Assembly (NCBI GenBank): GCA_941918925.1
Contig: OW799235.1
Coordinates: 41,584,201 to 41,648,200 of the forward strand
From: Phyto melanocephala
Taxonomy: Eukaryota; Arthropoda; Insecta; Diptera; Rhinophoridae
Length of the DNA: 64,000 nt
Direction of reading: 5' to 3'
Shown here: piece by piece, positions 1 through 10,572 of the stretch
Numbering within the stretch: position 1 is the first letter of the stretch
Layout: the number at the start of each line of letters is the position of its first letter
The notes under the pieces: model-generated
Seen by the model: the letters and a program-made list of their open reading frames with translations, nothing else
What the model was told of the DNA's origin: nothing
The model's database searches: none
Program-made: the position numbers and the translations under genes

Positions 1-1
1 T

Positions 2-1726
2 GAGGACGCAAAAGAAGCCTTCGATAAACTGAAAACAGCCCTAACTACAGCTCCAGTTCTGACGCACCCAAATTTTGACAGGCATTTTTTCGTACAGTGT
101 GATGCCTCAGACATAGGTATCGGTGCTGTGTTATTTCAAAAGGATGAAATTGATGGCGAGCACCCGATTGCGTTTTTTTCGCATAAATTAACTTCGGCAC
201 AACGAAATTATTCAGTCACCGAGAGAGAGTGTTTGGCTGTCGTAATGGCCATTAAAAGGTTTAGGCCTTATATTGAACTTATGCCATTTACCGTGATTAC
301 TGATCACAGTAGTCTAAAATGGCTAATGTCACATAAGGACCTGAGTGGTCGTCTTGCTCGTTGGAGCCTGCATTTGCAATCTTTTGCATTCAACGTTGAG
401 CACAGACCAGGCTCGAGGAACATAGTTCCCGACACTCTTTCACGGTATGACATGGAGGAAATTTCTGCAAATGTAAATAATTTAGTAAATTTGGATGCAG
501 ATGCTTTTAAGGACAACGATTACCTGGAGTTAGTAGCCAAAGTTCAAGAAAATGCTGAAAATCTGCCGGACATTAAGGTTATAGACAATCTTGTCTATAA
601 ACGTATCAATCCGTATGATGGTGTACCTGTAAATGAAGATTTTGCATGGAAACTTTGGGTTCCACTTGAATTGACAGAAGAAATTATTGCTAAGTGCCAC
701 AACCCACCTCAATCGTCGCATGGCGGTTTTGGAAAAACGCTCCGTCGCGTCAAAGAATATTTCTATTGGCCACATCAAAACGCACAAATTCGTTCATTTG
801 TGGCGAAGTGTCAAGTTTGTAGAGAATCAAAACCCGCCAATATTACATTGAGACCACCCATGGGAACGGAAACAGAGACGGAACGACCGTTTCAACGTAT
901 TTTTGTGGATTTTTTAGGACCGTATCCACGTTCGAAAAATGGAAATACTTATATTTTTATTGTATTAGACCATCTGACAAAATTTGTCCTCCTTAAGGCC
1001 ATGCCAAAGGCGAGCACTAGAAACGTAATAAAATTTCTGATAGCTGAAGTTTTTCATAAATTTGGTACACCCGAGACCATCGTATCAGATAATGGCAAGC
1101 AATTTCTCAGCAAAGAGTTTCAGGAGTTAATAAATAACTTTGGTATAAGTCATGTAAAGACCGCAGTATATTCACCGCAGGCGAATGCTTCGGAGCGGGT
1201 AAATCAATCGATTTTGGCAGCTGTGCGTGCATATTTGCAGGAAGACCATACCGAGTGGGACAAATATTTGTCCGAAATTGAATCATCGTTAAGGTCGTCG
1301 GTGCAAACATCGATTGGAGTCACACCCTACTTCGCTCTTTTTGGTATGAATATGTTCGGTCATGGTAGCATATATAAACTTGCAAGAAAACTGAAAAGTC
1401 TGGAGGATCCCGAATTGAACATAGTAACGAAGTCTGAAAAATTGGATCTAATAAGACGTAAAATTCGCGAAAATTTACATAAAGACTATTTGCGCAATGA
1501 AAAATCGTACAATACACGTTGCCGTCAAATTAAGTTCATACCGGGGCAAGAGGTTTACCGTCGCAATTTTCAACAGAGCGATTTTAAAAACCAGTTTAAT
1601 GCAAAACTAGCTCGAAAATTTTTGAAATGCCGAGTTGTACGTCCCGTAGGCAATAGCCTATATGAAGTAGAAAACCTTCATGGGAAATCGTTAGGGGTAT
1701 TTCACGCCAAAGACTTAAAGCAATAA
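2..1726 (+). CDS. Ty3/gypsy-type pol, 3' part: RNase H and integrase (5' end outside window)
   Basis: This is the C-terminal part of an LTR-retrotransposon Pol polyprotein. The frame is open from base 2 to TAA at 1724-1726, without internal stops. RNase H comes first, with the motifs CDASDIGIGAVL, TERECL and VITDHSSLKWL. Next is an HHCC integrase zinc finger (residues HNPPQSSHGG then CQVC), followed by the DDE core: D in VDFLGPYP, D in VSDNGKQF and E in ASERVNQ. The reading frame ends in GVFHAKDLKQ. Pol normally starts with protease and reverse transcriptase, so those lie left of the window. The intact frame suggests a fairly young copy. The gypsy clade is not decided; the end resembles mdg3/micropia-type Pol, but that is from memory only. 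Confidence 0.9.
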   Translation, partial: EDAKEAFDKLKTALTTAPVLTHPNFDRHFFVQCDASDIGIGAVLFQKDEIDGEHPIAFFSHKLTSAQRNYSVTERECLAVVMAIKRFRPYIELMPFTVITDHSSLKWLMSHKDLSGRLARWSLHLQSFAFNVEHRPGSRNIVPDTLSRYDMEEISANVNNLVNLDADAFKDNDYLELVAKVQENAENLPDIKVIDNLVYKRINPYDGVPVNEDFAWKLWVPLELTEEIIAKCHNPPQSSHGGFGKTLRRVKEYFYWPHQNAQIRSFVAKCQVCRESKPANITLRPPMGTETETERPFQRIFVDFLGPYPRSKNGNTYIFIVLDHLTKFVLLKAMPKASTRNVIKFLIAEVFHKFGTPETIVSDNGKQFLSKEFQELINNFGISHVKTAVYSPQANASERVNQSILAAVRAYLQEDHTEWDKYLSEIESSLRSSVQTSIGVTPYFALFGMNMFGHGSIYKLARKLKSLEDPELNIVTKSEKLDLIRRKIRENLHKDYLRNEKSYNTRCRQIKFIPGQEVYRRNFQQSDFKNQFNAKLARKFLKCRVVRPVGNSLYEVENLHGKSLGVFHAKDLKQ

Positions 1727-2844
1727 CTTTAATATCTTTGGTGTACTTAGTCCTAACGATTTTGCCTAAAACCCCAGAAACCGAATTACCTAATTACCCG
1801 TTTATCTTTAATTTTTTTTTACTTTGTTTTTTTTATTAGTACAACTACTTCTATTGTATAGGAGGAGTTAGTGAATGAAATAATTTCGGTTGTAAGATAG
1901 CATTAGATTTTCTTTTGTTTTTTTATATTTTTTTTTTTTTGATTTTTTTTTTGTACCTCTTACAGTGTATAAAATTGTTTTGTTTTGCTAAGGGCAACTT
2001 TCCGTTTCCTTGTAATGCGCTCGAACGAGTAGTACCTCATCCAGCTCAACAATGTGGCCATGGGTAGTGTGATCACGTATTGTGACCGTCACCATGCTAT
2101 TGATGCGACGCCCTGAACGCTCTGGGGAACTGTGCCATTAAGAGCTGGGAGTCGTTAGTCATCTAGCATGGAGACCCAGAATTTGGATAATATTTAAGGC
2201 CATTGGAGCAGTGGAGAAGATTCCCAACAAGTATTTCACACGGAAATACGTGGCTCACTCGTTGAGGGCATTGCAATGACCGGAGAGGGGCTTTTGCAAA
2301 ATTAAACAAAACCAACCCCAGTGAGGTCCATTTTTGGCCATATATTTTTTTTTTTCCTTTTTCATTATTATTGTTTTTTTTTATAATTATGTAAAATTTA
2401 TTTAGCATATAGCTAGACGATTTCGATTCTGACTGGAGTGAATTTATTTAGAATCGGAGTCTAGTATATGTAACATAAGTTTGATTTTTTTTTTTTTAGT
2501 ATACTTCTAAGTTATGAATCTAAGGTTAGTAATAGTAAATGGAATTTTTGACTTACCGGTAAATCTGGAAGTTTTAAGGTTTGTTGTGGTAGGGATTAAG
2601 TTTTTGTTTTGGTGAAATTTTGAAAATCTGCAAGAAAGGAGAAATCATTAGTAAATTTAAAAAATTTTAGCCTAAATTCACAAGATTTAAAATGTTCTAA
2701 AATTGGAATTAATGAAGTGGTGAAATTTTTGAATAGAGGTCAGTTTTAGAATATTTTAACTTGTTAGTTAAGAAAAAAAAAATTTATTTTGTTTTGTTTT
2801 ATTAAAAAGTTCACATTAATTGGGTAGTTTAGTGGAAATGTCAA

Positions 2845-2925
2845 GGGGTATTTCTCGCCAAAGTCTTAAAGCCATAGCTTTAAGGTCTTTGGTGGTTTTA
2901 GTCTTTGACAATTTCCCCATGAAAT
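2845..2925 (+). repeat. Diverged direct repeat of the pol 3' terminus
   Basis: The stretch around GGGGTATTTCTCGCCAAAG repeats, with mismatches, the last codons and first 3' UTR bases of the pol frame (1690-1770). The two copies lie about 1.15 kb apart. Between them (1727-2844) I see only AT-rich DNA with homopolymer runs and no protein-like frame. It may be an internal repeat of the element's 3' untranslated region, or the edge of a second copy. Confidence 0.6.
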
Positions 2926-2967
2926 ATGTCGGCTAGACATAGATATATTAATGAATATTAAGTTTAC

Positions 2968-3886
2968 CTGTGAGTTGTTGCGTGGTCGTCCAAATCCTCT
3001 GGTCCGTTGATGCAAGAGAAAAACCTGAAAAAAGGGAATAGTCAGTATTAGTGGAAATTAAATTTGAAAGTAAATTTTTAGTTAAGAATATATATATGTA
3101 CGTAGGTACGAGGTATGTTCTACATATATTTAGATAAATTAATTTTTTTTTACTCTTAAAGTTTTTCGTTAACATAAACACTGAGCCCGGTTACGCTGTC
3201 TTAATTAAGGTGCACTTTGTAAACCCACACTTTTATGTGTGTGGTTATTAATAAAAGATCAGATTTATTTTAAATTCTTTTTTTGTTTTCATTTATTATT
3301 TTATTTATTTTATTTTAGTATGATTTCTTATTTTTAAATCACTCAGTAGTTTTCACTTGGTTTTTTTTATTGTTATTTTTATACACTACGTTGCGAAACG
3401 TATGAATAATTGACCTGTAAGGGTTGTTGCACTTTTTTTTTTTTTGGTCTTATCACTTTTGTTCGAATTTAAAAATTCCCTTACCTTTTTTGTTTTCATT
3501 TGATTTCATCCACCGGAATTCAGCAGCTGGCCAATAAGGTGCCCTAGGAATAGGATAATAATAGAATATTAGAGGTTTGGAATGAAAAGCCAAATTTATG
3601 TTTTAGGTACTTACCTTTGTAAACGTTAAGCCAGTAGACCGCAGAGAAAAATTATTCTACTTACCTTTGTCCAATTTTAACATACATACGTCCCTTGGTT
3701 GCATCTGCTGGTGTAGAGAGTTCTGAAAGTAAAATAATTAGTTAGTATAATGTATGGAACAATTATTTTAATAGTATTTAACCAATATTTACAGAAAAAT
3801 TACTTACCTGTGTGTCCATGTCGTTGTTTGATATTCTTCTTCTTTACCGACGCGTATTTTTTTTGTTGTTGTTTTTGTTCTTTCAT
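2968..3886 (-). CDS. Unrecognised four-exon coding structure (5' part of a gene)
   Basis: On the minus strand an ATG at 3886 opens a frame that passes through four exons with consensus splice sites: 3808-3886 (donor CAG/GTAAGT), 3665-3722 (acceptor TTTACTTTCAG, donor AAAG/GTAAGT), 3485-3543 (acceptor TATTCCTAG, donor AAAG/GTAAGG) and 2968-3024 (acceptor TTTTTTCAG, donor CACAG/GTAAAC). Lengths are 79, 58, 59 and 57 nt, and the frame stays open through every junction. The protein starts Lys/Gln-rich (MKEQKQQQKK) and goes on to RMYVKIGQ, APYWPAAEFRWM and TDQRIWTTTQQ. Reading past the last donor hits a stop after five codons, so more exons should lie to the left. I do not recognise the family. 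It could be a host gene with the left-hand gypsy copy in an intron, or a spliced transposon gene. Confidence 0.55.
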
Positions 3887-6190
3887 TCATGACAAATGTC
3901 ATTCATAACAACATAGTGCTGCCAGAGGATGGATATAGTTATTCGAAACACCCTGTTGATTCAGTGGTGAGCGTAAATGGGTAAGGGTTACCATAGCGTT
4001 TTTATTATTATACTTCCTAAAATACCCAAATATCCCAGTAATAAGTTTTTGTATTGGAAATGATAGTGCATTTTTTTTTCCCTCCCATCCTGAATCCACT
4101 GATGGACTCCAGGAGTGGTTGGGTTTGTCGTGTGCACCAGATGGTAAAGCAGTTTTAGGGATTGCCAATTAGATAAAGTGGCAACTTTAAAGGAAGAAAC
4201 GAAACAAACATATGTTCATTGTTTTTATTTGTATATGTTTACCTTTGGTAAATATAATGAAAATAGACGAAATTGATAGGTAAGATGGTGGAGTGGAGAA
4301 TTATGGACTGGTGGCGGGAAAGAAAGATGGCTTTTGGATATACAGACAGAAAAGGAGGCCATTCTGATTCTGGAGATGAAAATTAAAAGAAGTGCTGTGT
4401 GCAGTGTATATTTTTTTTATTGAAAAAATGAACAGTTTATTTAAATTATGGAAAAATAAAAACATTTAATTAAATAAATAAAAAAGAAAAAAAAATCATT
4501 GCATTACATTAAATAAAGTTAAACATTGAATTAAATAAAAATACGAAGTTGAAAGACTAAACAACAGAACACTAAATTAAAATAATACACTAAATAAAAT
4601 ATATAAAACATAAATTGAAAGACTTTGAATTAAAATTGAAACAAACAAAAACTAAAATAAAAAAAAATCAAATTAAAACAACACACAGCACAATTAAAGG
4701 CCAACTTATATTTAAAGCTGCCATCTTTTATAGCTGTCATTATCTTGTGGAACACCATCTTTTGAAGCCGACACCAGCCGTAAAACCATCCTCAGTCGTC
4801 ATCTTCAGCCCTCTGGTCACTAGCCACACTCAAATTGTGTCATCAGCCACCAGTGTTTCCGTATCTGCCTTGACCGGTACAGGTATTCTGACCATAGACA
4901 GTACAAACGATTGACTTTTGGACACGTAAACGTAAATAAAATAAAATATTTAAATAAGAATATTCATAGTTTTCTTTTAAACGTTTTGCTATTGCTAGGG
5001 AAAACTTACGTAGATAAATTACTCTAATCCCCTCTAGAGGTTTAGTGGAGGGTGCGCGTTAGACCAAAAGGTGAGCTCACAGTTTAGGTTTCATCGTTAC
5101 AGGGTGTTTGCCCCAAAAGGTTTGGTTTTCCTTAAAATATAAAAAAAAAACGGTGAGAAAATTATTAATATTATAAAGTCTTGTGAAAAGAACATAAAAT
5201 AAAGTAGACTATGACAAACAACTATAGGCAAGTCGGAGGATAATCGTTTTTTTTTTTTCTCTCATAATTCAATACAACATATTATATACAATATTGTTTG
5301 AATATATACATTTTTCTCTTTTTATCGATTTTATTTTACAAAGTTAAATTTTATTATAATCAATTTTGTTTGGATAATTGAAATTAACAAGAAATGTGTA
5401 ATATTGGTTAAGTAAGATTTGTTTAATTATACACAGTGAAATTATAAATAAATTATGTTAAAAATGAATTTTATTTGAAAATTTAAGTTTTTCATTATGG
5501 CAGCATAAACAGGTAACAGGTAAGATAATGGGATGATGACGAAGTCTTGATGAAGGAGAAGTCAGGGGTCCCCAACATTTTTAGCTACAGGGGATCATGG
5601 TGAAATCCCCCATGGATTTCAGTGGGTGGGTAAAAAGCTGTTGGCATAACATCCGCCAACCCCCAAAAAGATGTGTAGGAAAAGACACCAGAGCAGGTGT
5701 ATGGTGTCTTCATGTGTTGTTGTTCTGCTGTATTTCTGCTGTCCATATTTGGGTCCCGTCCTTTTTTTTACATTTCTTTGCTGGTATGAATTTTTTGTAT
5801 GCAATGTGTCATTGCCAGTACGTTGGCAAGAACCACCCCAAGACGGCGAGCTCTAGCCGGAGCAAAACGCCAGCATGCCAGCGCCGCCAACAATCTGGCC
5901 AAACTTTAACCTCGGGGTTGCATTGGCAACCAAAACCACACATATGCACATTACATTAATTCACTTATAATTTATAAGCACATATTAAAAATAATTCCAG
6001 AAAGTCGTTAACTTTGGCGTGTAATATTTTTGACCGACGATGTTTGTTTTTCTTTTCCATATTCGTATTTGAGAAAAGTTGCAAATACTTAACAATTAGA
6101 AAACGCTAACAAATTAAAAACCTTACTTTTTATTCAAATATTCTTTAAATTTACCAAAAACAGATAAGAAATTAAAAATAAAATTAAATA
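3887..6190. other. No gene recognised
   Basis: This is mostly AT-rich DNA. Two less AT-rich patches, 4690-4914 and 5560-5955, give open frames on both strands (for example a 120-codon ATG frame on the plus strand at 5597-5959). The translations show no domain, no matching splice structure and no similarity that I recognise. Confidence 0.5.
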
Positions 6191-6194
6191 TATT

Positions 6195-6585
6195 TTAATT
6201 TAATCAATTATTTAGGATATGCTCCCATAATTTTTCAATTATATTTATTTGGTTGTTGGGTTTAAGCTGGTTTATATTTTTATATATATTTTTATATATA
6301 TTTTAGAAAAATAAAATAAATTAAAATTGAAAAATTGTTGGTTGGGTTTTTGAAAAAGTTTTTTTTATAGTTTTTTTGTTTTATTTTTGAATTCTCATTT
6401 TGTTAATGAGAGTTTAAAAATATAACTTATAAAAATTTTAAACTTTTTCAAGAATTTGGGTAAAGGTTTACTGATGATCTGGCATAAGCACCAGTGAAAT
6501 GCATATAAACCAGCTTAAACCCAACAACCAAATAAATATAATTGAAAAATTATGGGAGCATATCCTAAATAATTGATTAAATTAA
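6195..6585. repeat. Foldback repeat with arms of about 81 bp
   Basis: 6195-6275 and 6504-6585 are almost perfect reverse complements (shared core GGATATGCTCCCATAATTTT). They enclose about 230 bp. The inner segment starting AGAAAAATAAAATAAATTAA at 6303 recurs as a direct repeat at 6665-6785, just outside the right arm. No coding frame is present. It reads as a foldback MITE with a partial duplication. Confidence 0.75.
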
Positions 6586-6945
6586 CTAAAAAAAAGATTT
6601 TATTTTTCGGTTGCCCTTATAAGCATTTAGTGTTAACCAACGGTTAGCCAAATGCTAAAGGGATTAGAAAAATAAAATAAATTAAAATTGAAAAATTGTT
6701 GGTTGGGTTTTTGAAAAAGTTTTTTATAGTTTTTTTGTTTTATTTTTGAATTCTCATTTTGTTAATGAGAATTTAAAAAAGGAAATTAGGAATATAATGA
6801 ATTTTCTGTTTACTTTTTCAGGTATATATGTTTATATATGTATTTTGCTAATACGCATATCCTTTTAAGACTTTGCCTTTTTATATAACTGCCTAATTAT
6901 TTTATTAGACCTATAAAGTTGTTTTTCTTGCCCGCATCTTTAAAT

Positions 6946-7170
6946 CAATTATACAGGCATGTGATGGAAATCGAAAACGAAGCAATTTTGAAAGTTCGTT
7001 TTAATACTCTATGAATAAAATTTTTGTAATTTTTGTTATATATGTACATAAATATTTTTATATTAAAAAGAATTTTATAACAAAAATTACAAAAATTTTA
7101 TTCATAGAGTATTAAAACGAACTTTCAAAATTGCTTCGTTTTCGATTTCCATCACATACCTGATAATTAA
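6946..7170. repeat. Second foldback MITE, near-perfect hairpin
   Basis: Arms of roughly 90-95 bp (core ATGTGATGGAAATCGAAAAC) face each other around a spacer of about 35 bp. The central 80 bp of the arms appear identical, and the match extends imperfectly to AATTATACAGG on the left and CCTGATAATT on the right. Such identity implies recent insertion or arm correction. The remainder to 7611 is AT-rich with nothing recognised. Confidence 0.8.
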
Positions 7171-7611
7171 ATTTGTGAGCTTAAAATATTATATATGTAC
7201 ACATATATAAAATATAATATTTATATACGATACAGCTACTTATATACATATAAGCAAAATCCAATCTGTTAAGAACACATTGTGTGTTGTTTAAGTTATA
7301 TGGCTGTTACTGTACGTTATTTAATGTTAAGATTTTTTTCATACCACAAACATCAACATATACAAAGACGAAATTTTTTAAAATAATTATTCGTTTTTGA
7401 TTCTATTTTGCTTAGAATGAAATACATATTTTTAATTTGTGAGAGGAATGAAAATCGGCGAATTTTAAAAATAAAATTTGTATTGCAAACGAATTAAATA
7501 AAAAAAAAAATATTTATTTTATTTGCGAAAAGAATGAAAAAACATAAAAATCCTAAATATAATTTGTCTCGCAACTTTTATCTTTTTTAATTCAGATATT
7601 CTGGTAAATAC

Positions 7612-8310
7612 TGTAACGACTTTGTTTGGGGTATACTCAGCCTTGTCCTGGGTTCGTTACAAGAAAAATGAAACACTGTTTTGTCTTGTGTTGAATTAAA
7701 TTTTATTATTCATTAAATATATTACAATATCTAAATATATCAGATTGTGAACCTATAGACGTCCCTCTCTTTTGATACTCAGGTCCTCTCCAGATCCTCG
7801 CTTCCCTCCCGGCCGCAATCGTAAACTTTAATTATGATTAATACCCTACCCTCTATTTCGTGTTCGACAACCACTAATAGAAGTTTTGGGTTTTACTATA
7901 GGGTTATTTAGTTTAACCAATTTTCCTAAGTAATAAGTTCTTACACTCTCTGATCGAGGTTCCTTTTTGTGATCGCTAAACACTAGGGGTAACTCGCACG
8001 CACACACACCCTGTTTACTCACTCTGAAACTACTCTCCACTCGTGATCGATAAACACTAAGGAGAGTCTTACGGATGTTATTTGTGACCCAAAATGTTAA
8101 CCGTTAACTACAGTGTGGAACAAAAGTTTTCATACACAGTGTGTACCATAAGTTTTCGGACAAGTAAAACTTCACCCTGCTTGACATAATTTTGTTATCA
8201 AGGAAAATACAGTGTGTGACCATAGTTTACACGCACAGTGTGTAACAAAACATTGATTAATTATACCAACGGGTGTGACAAAAGTTTGTCTCACAAGACT
8301 TGCCGTCACA
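7612..8310 (-). repeat. 3' LTR, with an internal 0.58-kb deletion
   Basis: The LTR runs TG...CA on the given strand (TGTAACGAC at 7612, GCCGTCACA ending at 8310). Compared with the other LTR it lacks about 580 bp at 8076-8082, exactly between two copies of TTAT, which suggests a microhomology deletion. The lost part holds the TATA box and five of the eight hairpin units. Units 1-3 remain at 7852-7882, 7956-7997 and 8031-8068. Confidence 0.9.
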
Positions 8311-8458
8311 CGTTCCCCAAAAAACTTCCAAAAAACTTGTGCCTAGAAAGTAGTTTAGTTTTTCTTTTGTATTTATTGATTTGTTCGTTATTATAAGTAT
8401 ATATATATATATTATAAAATTTCTATAATTTCGTTCTCTGCGCGTGTGTTCTAACCTC

Positions 8459-9252
8459 TTATGCGGATGGGTTCCAGATTCTAATGCTCGCCTTCCCAAG
8501 CTTGGAAACTCTTATACGGTATGCCTGACCTTCAAACTCTTTTATAAAATTTAACCGTTTATCTCGGGTCGGATCTTTTATCAGCCCTGTCATATATGAC
8601 CATAGTTCTGGCGGTAATGTTCCCCCTGTGAGGTTTGAAATCTGTCCCTGAAACAGTAGGCCGTCGCTAACCTGGCCTACACTCACTTCTAGAATAGTTG
8701 ATGCGATAGCTAAAGTGGTGCTTGGACTACATATGGTTGAGGGTTGTACAACATCCGGAACCAATTCCCCAAGGTCTTCTACGGTCCAATCGGTGTGAAT
8801 CGATAGCGTGTCATCCTCGTACCAATTTTCGGTGGCTTGCTCTAATTGTTCAGTCAGCTCATCGATTGGTATTAACGACACTGGTTGCGAACATTGTGTT
8901 GGGAACAGTTCCTCTTCATCATTAGACTCCGTCAAGTCGATGTACTCAATGGGACTTTCTCGGGACAGGATGGTAGATTTCACTGACTCTTCTTTTTGGT
9001 TTTCTTCTTCCGATTCGCTGGTAGTAAGTGCGAGGTCGTCTTCTAGTAATTTTTTGGCGTCTACCGTATCCCGGACTTTTAAAATACTTTCTGCTTTTTG
9101 GCGGTTGATATGCGAGCTAATCGCACACGCACTGGTCGCATCTTTTCCGGCGTATCGAGCAAGACAGCCCTCTTCTGATTCTTCAGTATATTTTGATATC
9201 GCTCCCTGAGCCGCCGACGAGTCTCATTAAACTTTTTATTATACACCTCCAT
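8459..9252 (-). pseudogene. Third ORF of the LTR retrotransposon, unknown function, frameshifted
   Basis: Downstream of integrase, an ATG at 9252 opens a basic, Arg/Lys-rich stretch (NETRRRLRERYQNIL) that stops at 9079-9081. The overlapping frame continues without a stop to 8459, through an acidic Ser/Glu-rich part (TSESEEENQ, then IDLTESNDEEEL) to a C-terminal block containing ELWSYMTGLI, EGQAYRIRVSK and IRIWNPSA. One frameshift near 9090 would join them into about 265 residues. There is no signal peptide, no hydrophobic segment and no cysteine pattern, so it does not look like an env glycoprotein. Its position suggests an accessory protein made from the genomic or a spliced RNA. I know no matching family. 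Confidence 0.7.
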
Positions 9253-9363
9253 TTTCCTCTAAGAGATATATAAAATATATTTTTCTTTTCTTTTGTTAGT
9301 TAATTACTGTTAGCTAAAACATTTACGGCTTAAGGACAACCACAGGAAACACAACTATAGACA

Positions 9364-10572
9364 TCACTCGACATTAAATGGTTTTAGTTCTCCTACATGA
9401 GCAGTTTTCTTACGACCTTGCTCATCTAATACCTCCACAATAACTGATGAGATATATTTATTTATTACGTATGGTCCATTGTACCGTGGAGCCAATTTCG
9501 CCGCGAAACCTTTAACCGCTTTAGACAAATGATGTTGTTTTACAAGCACCCGTTCCCCCTTCTTGGGCTTCCATTCCCGTCTCCTTAGATTGTAGTACCT
9601 CCGCTGGTCCTGGGACGCTACTTCCAGATTGCGTTTTACCAATTTAAAGATTTCCTTCAACATCGTCGCCCTTTCATCAGGTTCCACTCTTCCGTTTCCC
9701 GTACCTCCAGTAACTTCGTCATACAACATATTCGGTAATCTTGGTTCTCGCCCCTGAATTATAAAACTGGGACTGTAACCCGTAACTTCGGAAACGCTAG
9801 AATTTACAGCCAGCATTATTTCCGGTAAGTTATCATCCCAGGTTCTCTGGTTATCCCCCGCGTATTGCGCAATCATGGTTTTTACCGTGCGATTCGCCCG
9901 TTCCGTTGGATTTTCCTGTGGTGTATATGGGGCCGTTAATTGTTGTCGGATTCCGAAATCTGCTAAAAACTTCTTAAGCGAACGACTAGTGAATTGGGTT
10001 CCGTTATCCGTAATTAAACCCTTTGGTGTACCAAATCGACAAATAATCCTCTCCCTAAGCGCCTTCTGCACTGCCTCACTCGTTGCCTTTCTCACTGGTA
10101 TTAATTCCACCCATTTCGAGAATTTGTCGAAGAAGACTAATAGCATCGTGTTACCATGCATAGATCGTGGTAATGGCCCCACGAAATCTGCACATACGGT
10201 TGCCCATGGCTCCTCCGGTATCTGAGAATACATCATACCTGCTGGTTTCTGTTGGCTCGCTTTATATCGTTGACATGATTCACATTTTCTTACATATCTT
10301 GCCACATCTCTAAATAACCCCGGCCAGTAATATCGTTTGCAAATACGAGCAATTGTCTTTCGAATCCCCATATGGCCCGCACACGGCTCATTGTGATTTT
10401 CCTGTAATACTCGGGCTCGAAGATGTTTCGGCACACACAGTTTCCAAGAAGTATCATCCTCCAGCTCATTATGGCTAGGAATATGACGAAAGAATTGCTC
10501 ATTTTCTATAATATAGTCCGAAAAATTTTCCGGTTGCTCCTGGACTTCCCTAGTCTTACGCGTCTGCCACAA
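9364..10572 (-). CDS. Integrase part of pol (minus-strand retrotransposon)
   Basis: About 400 residues. An N-terminal HHCC zinc finger ([10 protein letters not shown], then CESCQRYK) is followed by the catalytic core, with D in ADFVGPLP, D in ITDNGTQF and E in PTERANRTV. The C-terminal part includes the GPY-type motif RYNGPYVI. The frame differs from the RT frame by one base at 10556-10572, so Pol is broken by a frameshift where RNase H ends (VADA then stop). All three catalytic residues and the zinc ligands are present. It ends at 9364, just before ORF3. Confidence 0.9.
   Translation of the reverse strand: MWQTRKTREVQEQPENFSDYIIENEQFFRHIPSHNELEDDTSWKLCVPKHLRARVLQENHNEPCAGHMGIRKTIARICKRYYWPGLFRDVARYVRKCESCQRYKASQQKPAGMMYSQIPEEPWATVCADFVGPLPRSMHGNTMLLVFFDKFSKWVELIPVRKATSEAVQKALRERIICRFGTPKGLITDNGTQFTSRSLKKFLADFGIRQQLTAPYTPQENPTERANRTVKTMIAQYAGDNQRTWDDNLPEIMLAVNSSVSEVTGYSPSFIIQGREPRLPNMLYDEVTGGTGNGRVEPDERATMLKEIFKLVKRNLEVASQDQRRYYNLRRREWKPKKGERVLVKQHHLSKAVKGFAAKLAPRYNGPYVINKYISSVIVEVLDEQGRKKTAHVGELKPFNVE

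Noticed and set aside
3899..4168. 89-codon minus-strand frame just upstream of the four-exon gene
   Set aside because: Opens at TTG directly after a stop, has no ATG, no splice link to the next exon and no domain.
5597..5959. 120-codon plus-strand ATG frame
   Set aside because: No domain, uneven composition, and the opposite strand is equally open; no support for a gene.
8808..9209. 133-codon plus-strand Ser-rich frame
   Set aside because: Antisense shadow of the acidic Ser/Glu part of the retrotransposon's third ORF.
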